DNA of 64,000 nucleotides from Desulfopila aestuarii DSM 18488 (GTDB taxonomy: Bacteria; Desulfobacterota; Desulfobulbia; Desulfobulbales; Desulfocapsaceae). Location of the stretch: assembly GCF_900143695.1 (NCBI RefSeq), contig NZ_FRFE01000005.1:124001-188000 (forward strand), given 5' to 3'. The position numbers and the translations under genes were made by a program. The notes beneath the pieces are model-generated. The model was not told where the DNA came from. It did not search any database and saw only the letters and a program-made list of their open reading frames with translations. Below, in pieces: positions 52,722 through 60,713 of the stretch (positions are counted from its first letter, which is position 1; every line of letters begins with the position of its first letter).

Positions 52722-54032
52722 TCAGGCAATTGAGGGTTCACTGACGGTGATATTGCGACAGCGAGTCTCAGGTACCATGAAACTGCCCAACAGACCGAGT
52801 ATGGTAAATGCCAGCATCAGCAGAAATCCGTTGTCATAATCAGCTGCACTATAGACCCGGACCGCTCCCTGCATCGAGCCATCCCAGGTGCGGTCAGCCA
52901 TCCAGCCAAAAAGCGGCTGCATGAGTGCGGTGCCGACAAAGCATCCGGTATTCACCACACTCACCGCCATACCCGACAGCTCAGGATTGATTACTTCCTT
53001 GGCGCAGGCAAAGGTAATGACAAATGAGGCCCCGGCAAAACCCATCAGCCCAAACAGCGCCTTACCATCAAACCCAAGCTCCCATTCGGTAAAAAGCAAC
53101 AATAGCCAGGAACAGGTGTAGAGCAGCATACCAGCAATAAGCACAGGCTTGCGTCGGCCAATGCGATCGGAAAACCAGCCAAAGAAGAGCGCACCGAAGG
53201 CGAATGAGAGAAGCATCGCCGTCATGTAACCGGCAGCCTCCGATCTCGCCAGGCCATGCACGTCCCGCAAATACGGCATTGCCCACAGCCCCATGAAAGA
53301 ATACAGCCCACCGATTATGCCGAACTGGACCACAAAACCTGGCCACACCCGTGGCAGGGTCACCACACCCCATAGATTTTTCAACCAGCTGGCATGAGTC
53401 ACCGGACCGTTTTCGGCAGGAACCCGTGGATTGGGTGGGGCAAAGCCAAGATCTTCCGGACGGTTCTTCACTATGAAAAAGGCCGCGATTGCGAGCAGCA
53501 GAGAAAAAAGGCCTATCGCCAAAAAGATGGTGCGCCAGGCAAAGAGCGACAGAAGTGCGGAAAGAGGCCCGGCTGCTGTCACTGAACCAAGATTACCGAT
53601 AAAAAGGGTCACTCCACCCATAAGACCAAACACCCGGGCATGAAACCAGACAGCGTTGTTTTTCATAATCGCGATAAAAACAACCGACACACCAAGTCCA
53701 ACGAGAAACCGCCCCGCACAGGCCATCTCAAAACTGGGCGCCAACCCGAACAGAATTGAGCCAATCCCGGCGATAAGATTGCCGCCGATTATGGAGGTCC
53801 GGGTGCCCAGAGTATCGGCCAGCACCCCAGATGGCAACTGCATAGCCGCATAGACGAAAAAATAGATAGCCGAAAGACTGCCCAGTCGGGTGCCTGTAGT
53901 CTGAAAATCTGCCATGAGATACTCGGAAACCACACCCGGCGCCATCCGATGGAAGTAAACGAGGATATAGGTAAGAATCATAATCCCGAAAATCGACCAC
54001 CTCGCCGCCTCAAACCGCATGTCACGCACCAT
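52722..54032 (-). CDS. MFS transporter (organic-anion type)
   Basis: A 436-residue carrier with about twelve membrane segments. The helix 1 region (IMILTYILVYFHRMAPGVVSEYL) and the loop GVLADTLGTRTSIIG are major-facilitator features; the second-half loop GWFSDRIGRRKPVLIAG repeats them. It resembles NNP/GlpT-like or hydroxy-acid symporters by feel only. Start chosen at ATG 54032 with GGGGAG upstream; other in-frame starts run up to 54068. It is transcribed away from the LarA-type racemase gene across a shared control region, suggesting a common substrate class such as a 2-hydroxy acid. Confidence 0.85.
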   Translation of the reverse strand: MVRDMRFEAARWSIFGIMILTYILVYFHRMAPGVVSEYLMADFQTTGTRLGSLSAIYFFVYAAMQLPSGVLADTLGTRTSIIGGNLIAGIGSILFGLAPSFEMACAGRFLVGLGVSVVFIAIMKNNAVWFHARVFGLMGGVTLFIGNLGSVTAAGPLSALLSLFAWRTIFLAIGLFSLLLAIAAFFIVKNRPEDLGFAPPNPRVPAENGPVTHASWLKNLWGVVTLPRVWPGFVVQFGIIGGLYSFMGLWAMPYLRDVHGLARSEAAGYMTAMLLSFAFGALFFGWFSDRIGRRKPVLIAGMLLYTCSWLLLLFTEWELGFDGKALFGLMGFAGASFVITFACAKEVINPELSGMAVSVVNTGCFVGTALMQPLFGWMADRTWDGSMQGAVRVYSAADYDNGFLLMLAFTILGLLGSFMVPETRCRNITVSEPSIA

Positions 54033-54132
54033 ACCGACTACTCCCCTTTGACTGCCCATTAAACACATGAGATCTCAATCTTGTTGCTGAGCCATTGCAA
54101 CTCCGCACCAATTACACCCGATGTGTTTATAG

Positions 54133-54149
54133 TGTATCCAGGGTATACA
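54133..54149. promoter_or_regulatory. Inverted repeat near the MFS carrier start, possible operator
   Basis: TGTATCCAGGGTATACA pairs five outer bases (TGTAT with ATACA) plus an inner C-G around the centre. It lies about 100 bp upstream of the carrier start. TGTAT...ATACA half-sites are common for GntR-type regulators, but the assignment is tentative. Confidence 0.4.
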
Positions 54150-54236
54150 AACAATTTCATTTTATGAATCGACATTTTTTAGTACATCCGGCCATTCACT
54201 TGAAAGGTGACGCTCTTACACTTTTAGGAGACAGGC

Positions 54237-54266
54237 TTCACTTCTTCGGTGTTTTTACGGTATACT
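54237..54266 (+). promoter_or_regulatory. Possible sigma-70 promoter of the larA-like gene
   Basis: TTCACT (54237-54242, four of six matches to TTGACA) and TATACT (54261-54266, five of six to TATAAT) are separated by 18 bp. The leader to the ATG at 54394 would be about 120 nt. Confidence 0.5.
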
Positions 54267-54294
54267 AGATCTGATAACTGGTCGTTTCAATTAG

Positions 54295-54308
54295 TTGTCG
54301 CTGGACAA
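54295..54308. promoter_or_regulatory. Inverted repeat at the larA-like leader, possible operator
   Basis: TTGTC-GCTG-GACAA is a perfect five-base inverted repeat about 30 bp downstream of the TATACT hexamer. The position suits a repressor such as the FadR-type protein encoded at 49408-50121. The link is inference. Confidence 0.4.
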
Positions 54309-54393
54309 TTGTCGATCTGTAAACTCTCTACAATGCCCTTATTCACCCTCGGTAATTTATCTCTATCCTTCACCTTTAGACGAGAGAATCCAG

Positions 54394-55653
54394 ATGAAAA
54401 CTGAACTGCCCTGTGGAAGAGATACTATCACTCTGGAACTTCCTGATTTGGTACGCCAGATCTCGACCCACGCCAACACAGCCCTTGCCAACCCAGCAGA
54501 CGCCGTTGCCGCAGCACTGGTCGAGCCCATCGGCTCACTACCGCTTGCCAAGATCGCAAAAGGCAGGAAAAATGCCTGCATTGTCATCTCTGATATCACC
54601 CGACCGGTGCCAAATGCGGTGATCCTGCCACCAATTCTCAAAACCCTGGAAGAAAGTGGCATAGCCACCGAAGATATTACTATCCTCATCGCCACCGGCA
54701 TGCATCGCCCCAACCTCGGGAAAGAGCTGGAAGCAATGGTCGGCCCTGATATCATGAATAAATATCGGATCGTCAACCACTACTGCCAGAAGCGTGAGGA
54801 GATGCGGACCATCGCCGTCATCGACGGCGCCCCCATCGAAGTGAACACCCATTATCTCGATGCGGATCTAAAAATTCTCACGGGCCTCATCGAACCACAT
54901 TTCTATGCCGGCTTTTCCGGCGGCCGCAAATCGATTCTGCCCGGCATCTCCAGCTTTGAAACCATGACCTTTATGCACTCCTACCGGGTCATCAGCCAAC
55001 TTGAGAAGGCCAACTGCCGGATCGAAAACAACATCTTTCACGACTATTCCACCGAAGTTACGGAAAAGGCCGGGGTCGACTTCATCGTCAACGTGGTGAT
55101 TAACAAAGCTCGCGAAGTAACTGGCGTCTTTGCCGGCCATTATGACAAGGCACACCGGGCAGGATGCCAGATGGTCACGGAACATGCGGTCACAGAGCTT
55201 GACGGAGAGGCCGATCTGGTGATCACCTCGGCCGGCGGTTACCCGCTGGATGCCACTTTCTACCAGGTGAGTAAATGTCTGATCAGCGCCCGGGACATTC
55301 TTAAAAAAGATGGGACCATCATGGTGCTCTGCGGCTGTGAGGAAGGGCTCGGCAGTGAGGAGTTCTGTACCATCATGCGCACCAACCCCACGCCAGCGGC
55401 GTTTGATGAGCGCCATTCCGATCCCAAAAACTTTGTTATCGACCAGTGGTGCGCCCAGAATATCTATCAGGCCCTTGATCATGCCGGGAAAATATATATC
55501 TTCTCACCTGGCTTAAGCGACGACGACGTCGCACGTTTTGGCGGTATCAAGGTGAATGACTGCCAGGCCACCATTAACGAGTTGCTGAAGGATCATACGA
55601 AAGTCGTGGTTATCCCGGAAGGGCCATATGTAGTCGGCAAGATCCGGCAATAA
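54394..55653 (+). CDS. LarA-family nickel-pincer racemase/epimerase
   Basis: A 419-residue enzyme of the lactate racemase (DUF2088) family. The full set of LarA key residues is visible with the spacing known from Lactobacillus plantarum LarA: D67/R70 in SDITRP, H104 in TGMHRP, H169 in EPHFYAGFSGGRKS, the cofactor-bearing K179 in the same segment, and H195 in TFMHSYRV. It probably carries the nickel-pincer nucleotide and racemises a 2-hydroxy acid; LarA relatives accept lactate, malate and others, so the substrate is open. No larB, larC or larE cofactor gene is in the window. Start at ATG 54394; earlier open codons lack similarity. Confidence 0.92.
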   Translation: MKTELPCGRDTITLELPDLVRQISTHANTALANPADAVAAALVEPIGSLPLAKIAKGRKNACIVISDITRPVPNAVILPPILKTLEESGIATEDITILIATGMHRPNLGKELEAMVGPDIMNKYRIVNHYCQKREEMRTIAVIDGAPIEVNTHYLDADLKILTGLIEPHFYAGFSGGRKSILPGISSFETMTFMHSYRVISQLEKANCRIENNIFHDYSTEVTEKAGVDFIVNVVINKAREVTGVFAGHYDKAHRAGCQMVTEHAVTELDGEADLVITSAGGYPLDATFYQVSKCLISARDILKKDGTIMVLCGCEEGLGSEEFCTIMRTNPTPAAFDERHSDPKNFVIDQWCAQNIYQALDHAGKIYIFSPGLSDDDVARFGGIKVNDCQATINELLKDHTKVVVIPEGPYVVGKIRQ

Positions 55654-55829
55654 GAGGCCCCTCGCCTGGCTTGATGAGAAATAGGAGCTGGAGGCTGTCG
55701 GATTTACGGCATTGTCACGGGAAAACCGCCGATAGAGGGCAGATTCTCGCGAATTGACAAAGATTTGGGCAACACCAGAACTGTGGCAGGGACCAGCCTG
55801 CACCGAAAAATATATTCAAGGAAGAGTTC

Positions 55830-56429
55830 ATGACCAAATATCCGTTTCTTGCTGTGCTACTTCTCGCAGCCATTGCCACCCTTTCCTCTTGCGGCCTGCT
55901 ACACAAACCGCAGACGCTGACTCCGCTTGACCAGGAAACGATTAACCGGTTGCGACCCGGGCTTTTGCCCCGGTATTTCGCTAACTTCAAGGCGCGCAAC
56001 GTGGCTGAACTGCCGGACGACGACTCCACGCGCTATAAAACTTGGCTGGGTGAGCCGATTCCACAGCTGGACAACCAGTTTGGTATCGGCGAGGTTTTTG
56101 GCAGCGGCAGCAGTCGAACCATCGGCATCCGTATGCGCGGCATGATCTACTTCCCGAAATCCGGCACCTACACATTCCAGGCACTTTCCAACGACGGAGT
56201 TATCATGTATGTGGGTGATACGGTAGTGGTGAGCGATCCTGTTCAGCACTCCGACCAGATGTCGGAAGAAACCACTATCGAGATCGCTGAAGCCGGAATC
56301 TATCCTGTAAGGGTAGACTATTTTCAACGAAAAGGTACTGCGGCACTGCGCCTCTTTTGGAAGACCCCGGACAATGACACCATGACCATCGTGCCGACCA
56401 GCAGTTTTGGCCATCTTCCGGCAGATTAG
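55830..56429 (+). CDS. PA14-domain lipoprotein
   Basis: A 199-residue predicted lipoprotein; the signal ends in the lipobox LSSC at residues 18-21. Residues about 45-190 form a PA14-type beta barrel: GLLPRYFANF, the strand block IRMRGMIYFPKSGTYTFQALSNDG, VIMYVGDTVVV and the closing YPVRVDYFQRKGTAALRLFWKTP. PA14 domains bind carbohydrates or act in cell-surface adhesion. As the only domain of a lipoprotein it is probably a periplasm- or surface-facing binding module. It follows the racemase gene by about 175 bp and ends at a long palindrome. Confidence 0.85.
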   Translation: MTKYPFLAVLLLAAIATLSSCGLLHKPQTLTPLDQETINRLRPGLLPRYFANFKARNVAELPDDDSTRYKTWLGEPIPQLDNQFGIGEVFGSGSSRTIGIRMRGMIYFPKSGTYTFQALSNDGVIMYVGDTVVVSDPVQHSDQMSEETTIEIAEAGIYPVRVDYFQRKGTAALRLFWKTPDNDTMTIVPTSSFGHLPAD

Positions 56430-56432
56430 ACA

Positions 56433-56464
56433 ATAAAGACTTCATGGCGCCATGAAGTCTTTAT
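56433..56464. terminator. Long perfect palindrome, probable bidirectional terminator
   Basis: Two 16-base arms (56433-56448 and 56449-56464) are exact reverse complements with no spacer; the RNA would form a long hairpin with a GGCGCC turn. It starts four bases after the PA14 gene stop and lies 28 bp past the converging eutC stop. T tracts are short, so a terminator or mRNA-end-protecting hairpin is likeliest. Confidence 0.65.
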
Positions 56465-56492
56465 GTCAATACGTGTCAGGCTTCAGACCTCG

Positions 56493-57290
56493 CTATTTTC
56501 CTGGTCTATTGACCACTAAATTCTCCATAGGAAAATAGCCCTCTATCATTTTATCTTTGAGTCCAACGCCTGTCATTTTTTGGACCAATGCTCTTTCAGA
56601 AAGATAGGCGATTTTTCTGATAGCCTCGGCAACGACCATGCCACCAGGTCGGATATTGGAAATACAGTTACGGGATTCGTCAGTGATACCTGGAGATGGC
56701 GCGTAGGTTAGGTAGGCGCCAAGGGAATTTGGTGAACTGAGGCCCGGACGTTCACCGATGAGGACCACCGTGAGCTGAACACCGAGTATTTCACCGATTT
56801 CATCGCCTATCGCAACTCGTCCGTACCTTACAAGGCTGACAGGAGCGACTGATAAGCTTGTAGTTTTAAGAATTTCCATAAATCCACAAGCTACGCCAAC
56901 AGCGCTCTGATGAATGGCTGGAGCTGACAATCCATCGCTAATGATTATACCAAGGTCGTACCCCTTCGGTTGATTCTTGAGTACCTTTTTTGAAGCAGTC
57001 CCCAGACATCGCCCCTTGTCAGGACGTGTCAGGTATTCCTCTCTATCTTTTACGCTGCTGACAAGCTGGAGTGTATCGATCCCCTGCGAGGCAAGCTGCT
57101 CTGCAACCATCTCCATCTGTACAGGTTGATGCACAGCATCCCGAGCTTTGGCGTGGGCGAGTTTGAACTTCAAACTCTCTTTCAGCGGCAGGCTTGATCC
57201 GCATCGCCCTAGTGCTATGCGGGCTTCGGTGAACTTTTGCAAAGCATCCCAGGGATCTCTGGTAAGCACAGATATTTTCTCCCCTTTCAT
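56493..57290 (-). CDS. eutC: Ethanolamine ammonia-lyase, small subunit
   Basis: A 265-residue subunit of the adenosylcobalamin-dependent enzyme that cleaves ethanolamine to acetaldehyde and ammonia. Family blocks: TEARIALGRCGSSLPL (opening), LAHAKARDAVHQPV, VGVACGFMEILK and the cobalamin-proximal LIGERPGLSSPNSLGAYLTY. CISNIRPGGM is near the end. The start codon overlaps the eutB stop (ATGA), so the subunits are co-translated. It is the last gene of the TRAP-eut operon. Confidence 0.95.
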   Translation of the reverse strand: MKGEKISVLTRDPWDALQKFTEARIALGRCGSSLPLKESLKFKLAHAKARDAVHQPVQMEMVAEQLASQGIDTLQLVSSVKDREEYLTRPDKGRCLGTASKKVLKNQPKGYDLGIIISDGLSAPAIHQSAVGVACGFMEILKTTSLSVAPVSLVRYGRVAIGDEIGEILGVQLTVVLIGERPGLSSPNSLGAYLTYAPSPGITDESRNCISNIRPGGMVVAEAIRKIAYLSERALVQKMTGVGLKDKMIEGYFPMENLVVNRPGK

Positions 57291-58648
57291 ACATTCACCT
57301 CCGTATTCAACTCAAGCAGCCTGTTCGATTTTTCAATGGGCAACAGGCGCCCCGCCTTATCGTGAATAGCCAAAGACTCGAGCCACGCCTGGAATTCAGG
57401 AGCTGGTTTCAGGTTGAGCAATTTTCGGATATATGCGGCGTCATGGAATGACGTTGACTGATAGTTGAGCATGATATCATCAGCACCCGGTACGCCCATG
57501 ATAAAGGTACAACCTGAATTACCTAACAAGGTGAGCAGTACATCCATGTCATCCTGATCGGCCTCGGCATGATTTGTATAGCAGATATCTACGCCCATTG
57601 GCAGCCCAAGAAGTTTACCGCAGAAATGATCCTCAAGGCCTGCCCGCAGGATCTGTTTGCCGTTATAGAGATACTCCGGGCCGATAAAGCCGACTACGGT
57701 GTTCACAAGGAGCGGATGAAATTTTCGTGCAACCCCATATGCGCGCGCTTCAATGGTCTGTTGATCAACACCATGATTGGCATTGGCCGACAGTGCACTT
57801 CCCTGCCCGGTTTCAAAATACATAACATTATCTCCGCAATTGCCGCGACCAAGAGACAGCGTTGCTTCGTGCGCTTCCTTGAGAAGCGCCAAATCGACCC
57901 CAAAACTTCTGTTCGCTTTCTCTGTACCGGCTATGGACTGGAAGCAGAGATCAACCGGAGCCCCGTTATGTATTGCCTCCATGGTTGTGGTTACATGAGT
58001 CAGAACGCAACTCTGCGTTGGTATTTGATAGCTCTCTATCAAACCATCAAGCATATGCAAGAGCCTGGTGATATTTTCAACGTTATCGGTGGCGGGATTG
58101 ATGCCAATAACGGCATCACCACATCCGTAGCAGAGACCATCAAGGGTTGAAGCGGCTATGCCCCTTACGTCGTCTGTAGGATGATTTGGTTGCAGCCTGA
58201 CAGACAAGGTACCGGGAAGACCGATGGTGTTGCGGAATTTGGTGATCACCTGGCATTTAGCCGCCACCAGGATGAGATCCTGTATTCGCATCAGCTTGGA
58301 AACTGCTGCGGCCATTTCGGGAGTTATCCCAGGTGAGAGTTGAGTGAGAGTTTCTGTCGTTGCCTGGTCCGTCAACAGCCAATCCCGAAACTCGCCTACC
58401 GAGAAACCGCTGATTGGGGCAAAAGCCTCCTTGTCATGTTCATCAATAATGAGTCGGGTAACCTCATCCTCCTCATAGGGGATAACGCATTCTTGCAAAA
58501 AACGGGAGAGCGGTACATCAGCCAAAGTCATCTGAGCACGAACGCGCTCTTCTTCATTGGCAGCAGCTATACCGGCAAGTACATCGCCAGAGCGAAAGGG
58601 GGTCGCCTTGGCCAGAAGTTCCCGTAAACTCATTTTTGTATATGTCAT
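57287..58648 (-). CDS. eutB: Ethanolamine ammonia-lyase, large subunit
   Basis: A 453-residue catalytic subunit of normal length. Family blocks include SLRELLAKATPFRSGDVLAGIAA, AAVSKLMRIQDLI, TRLQPNHPTDD-type segment SVRLQPNHPTDDVRGIA, DGLCYGCGDAVIGINPATD, LTHVTTTMEAI and GQGSALSANANHGVDQQTIEARAYG. The chain carries the TIM-barrel substrate site and binds coenzyme B12 with EutC. It lies 100 bp behind the TRAP large permease. No EutA reactivase, aldehyde dehydrogenase, EutH or microcompartment shell gene is next to it, unlike classical eut operons. M6 (58633) is an alternative start. Confidence 0.96.
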   Translation of the reverse strand: MTYTKMSLRELLAKATPFRSGDVLAGIAAANEEERVRAQMTLADVPLSRFLQECVIPYEEDEVTRLIIDEHDKEAFAPISGFSVGEFRDWLLTDQATTETLTQLSPGITPEMAAAVSKLMRIQDLILVAAKCQVITKFRNTIGLPGTLSVRLQPNHPTDDVRGIAASTLDGLCYGCGDAVIGINPATDNVENITRLLHMLDGLIESYQIPTQSCVLTHVTTTMEAIHNGAPVDLCFQSIAGTEKANRSFGVDLALLKEAHEATLSLGRGNCGDNVMYFETGQGSALSANANHGVDQQTIEARAYGVARKFHPLLVNTVVGFIGPEYLYNGKQILRAGLEDHFCGKLLGLPMGVDICYTNHAEADQDDMDVLLTLLGNSGCTFIMGVPGADDIMLNYQSTSFHDAAYIRKLLNLKPAPEFQAWLESLAIHDKAGRLLPIEKSNRLLELNTEVNV

Positions 58649-58748
58649 ATTCGCTAGTTACTGAGAAAATGCAAGAGGTCGGCATCCCTCTTACCAGTTT
58701 GCAACTGTGCCAGCCAGCAAGAGAGATACTGGATAAAAAAACTATTTT

Positions 58749-60071
58749 CTATTTTGCATAATATGTCTGCGGTAACCACAACGCCAGCTCAGGAAATACC
58801 ATAACAACGCCAAGACCGAGACACATGAGAATAACAAATGGTATGATTGAGCTGTAAATGTCAACCAATGAAATATCTTTGGGTGCCATGGCCTTCATCA
58901 AGAACAGGTTATAACCAAAAGGCGGCGTCATGTAAGCGATCTGGCAGGTAATGGTATAAAGAACGCCGTACCAAATGGGGTTGAATCCCAGTGACTTAAT
59001 CAGTGGAATATAAAGCGGCGCCACGATAACAAGCATAGCCGTATCATCGAGGAACATTCCCATGATGATATAGGAGACCTGCATCATGATCAAAACGCCC
59101 CAGGGACTGAGTCCCCAGGTGTCGAGGAACAGTGATTCGATGGCATGAACAGCACCAAGTCCATCAAATACTGCACCGAAACAGAGCGCTGCAAGGATAA
59201 TCCACATAAACATACAGCTGACACAGAGGGTTTGGTGCAAGGTGGTATCCATAACCTTGCGGGTCAGCCGGCCCTTGAGCAGTGCTGCGATAGTTGCGGC
59301 GGCTGCGCCAACGGCAGAACTTTCCACCAGACTGGTTACACCCATTACAAAGAGCCCCGTTACCGAGAAGATAATCACCAGGGGCAGAATTCCCGCACCA
59401 AGGAGGCGAATCTTCTCGCCTCGTTCCATATCACGTTCTTCCGCTGGCAGGCTTGGACCAAGATCAGGCTGCATTTTACAGCGAATAGTAATATAGATAA
59501 TAAACATAGCAGCAAGGAGTAGACCCGGGAAAACACCAGCCATCCAGAGTTGGCTTACTGGCTGTCTGGCAATCATGCCATAAAGCACAAGCACGATACT
59601 GGGTGGTACCATAATACCAAGTGAACTTCCCGCCTGGATGACACCTGTAACCATCCGCTTGTCATACCCTCGTTTCAGCATTTCCGGCAGGGCAATACTG
59701 GTACCGATGGCCATACCGGCAACCGATAGACCATTCATTGCGGAAATGGCTACCATGAGCAGAATAGTACCTATCGCCAGGCCTCCATTCAGCGGTCCCA
59801 TCCAGACATGGAACATGCGGTAGAGATCGCTGGCTATCCCGGACTCGGAGAGCATATACCCCATGTAGATGAAAAGCGGCAGTGTGAGCATTGGGTACCA
59901 GTTGAGCAAGACGATACTGGCATTAAACGGCATTTCAAAACCACCATTGCCCCAGAGCAGCAGCGAGGCAGCGGCGGCGACAAATCCAACCGCACCAAAT
60001 ACCCGCTGGCCAGTAAGCAACATCAACATCAGGGTAGAAAACATCAGGAGTGCAATCATTTCATAGCTCAT
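58749..60071 (-). CDS. dctM: TRAP transporter large permease (DctM-type)
   Basis: A 440-residue membrane protein with about twelve to thirteen hydrophobic segments, the Na+-coupled permease of a tripartite ATP-independent transporter. Family segments: LNWYPMLTLPLFIYMGYML, IQAGSSLGIMVPPSIVLVLYG, MQVSYIIMGMFLDDTAMLVIVAPL and YGVLYTITCQIAYMTPPFGYNLF. It overlaps the small-permease gene (ATGA). Within the operon it lies between dctQ and eutB, which suggests its cargo feeds EutBC. Confidence 0.94.
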   Translation of the reverse strand: MSYEMIALLMFSTLMLMLLTGQRVFGAVGFVAAAASLLLWGNGGFEMPFNASIVLLNWYPMLTLPLFIYMGYMLSESGIASDLYRMFHVWMGPLNGGLAIGTILLMVAISAMNGLSVAGMAIGTSIALPEMLKRGYDKRMVTGVIQAGSSLGIMVPPSIVLVLYGMIARQPVSQLWMAGVFPGLLLAAMFIIYITIRCKMQPDLGPSLPAEERDMERGEKIRLLGAGILPLVIIFSVTGLFVMGVTSLVESSAVGAAAATIAALLKGRLTRKVMDTTLHQTLCVSCMFMWIILAALCFGAVFDGLGAVHAIESLFLDTWGLSPWGVLIMMQVSYIIMGMFLDDTAMLVIVAPLYIPLIKSLGFNPIWYGVLYTITCQIAYMTPPFGYNLFLMKAMAPKDISLVDIYSSIIPFVILMCLGLGVVMVFPELALWLPQTYYAK

Positions 60072-60580
60072 GACAATTTCACTCCCTTTGTTTTGGCGAT
60101 GTCCTTAAATAATGTGGCAATAGACTGCAACAGCATAAGTACGATACCGATAACCATGATAATTTTGATGGGCGCGACGCGCGGAGCCCAGGCGGAATAA
60201 TTTGTCTGTCCATATTCGAGCGAATACATGGCGCTGGAGATCCCACCTGCAAGCAGGACCACAAGATAAAAAATCAAGCAAAACACCGTGCAGACATCTA
60301 CTGTTGCCCGTCGTTTTGGTGTCCAATTACCGTAGAACACGTCCATACGTACGTGAGCGCCCAGGAAAAGGGAAAATCCGCCGCCAAGCATGTAATAGGC
60401 AGCCATGGTGAACTGGGACAACTCCACAGCCCAGATATAGGGAATATTGAAAACGGTTCGTGATATTGCAGCAAAAAGTAGTATGCCCATCATCATGAAC
60501 ACGAGGTACATGGAGAATTTCCCGACAATTTTGTTGAGTGCGTCGACATAACGCACGTATGTTATTATTGCTTTAGGCAA
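60068..60580 (-). CDS. dctQ: TRAP transporter small permease (DctQ-type)
   Basis: A 170-residue membrane protein with four predicted transmembrane segments. The DctQ signatures are FSMYLVFMMMGILLFAAISR, VFNIPYIWAVELSQF and GAHVRMDVFYGNWTPKRRATVD. It caps the large permease in TRAP transporters. The start is TTG 60580 with GAGGAA upstream; an in-frame GTG eight codons later is possible. A stem-loop separates it from dctP. Confidence 0.9.
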   Translation of the reverse strand: MPKAIITYVRYVDALNKIVGKFSMYLVFMMMGILLFAAISRTVFNIPYIWAVELSQFTMAAYYMLGGGFSLFLGAHVRMDVFYGNWTPKRRATVDVCTVFCLIFYLVVLLAGGISSAMYSLEYGQTNYSAWAPRVAPIKIIMVIGIVLMLLQSIATLFKDIAKTKGVKLS

Positions 60581-60634
60581 TGGAGTTCCTCATCAAGTGA
60601 ATATTTTGTTATTGCGTGAAATATGTCGGAAAGT

Positions 60635-60679
60635 ACCGGGAGACAACCAGCAGCAGGAAGCGGCGGGTTATCTCCCGGT
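60635..60679 (-). other. Stem-loop between dctP and dctQ
   Basis: ACCGGGAGA (60635-60643) pairs with TCTCCCGGT (60671-60679), continued inward by AACC with GGTT after one mismatch; the loop is 17 bases. No T run follows on the minus strand. It is more likely an mRNA-stabilising or partial-attenuation hairpin that keeps dctP expression above dctQM than a full terminator. Confidence 0.65.
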
Positions 60680-60713
60680 CGGACTGAGCAACGAGAGTAA
60701 CTGGCTACAACTG

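Larger units (their letters stand above)
54033..54393. other. Control region between the MFS carrier and larA-like gene
   Basis: About 360 bp between divergent genes. It contains a possible promoter for the racemase (54237-54266), an inverted repeat in its expected transcribed start region (54295-54308) and a TGTAT...ATACA repeat (54133-54149) nearer the carrier gene. No small gene is evident. Confidence 0.5.
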
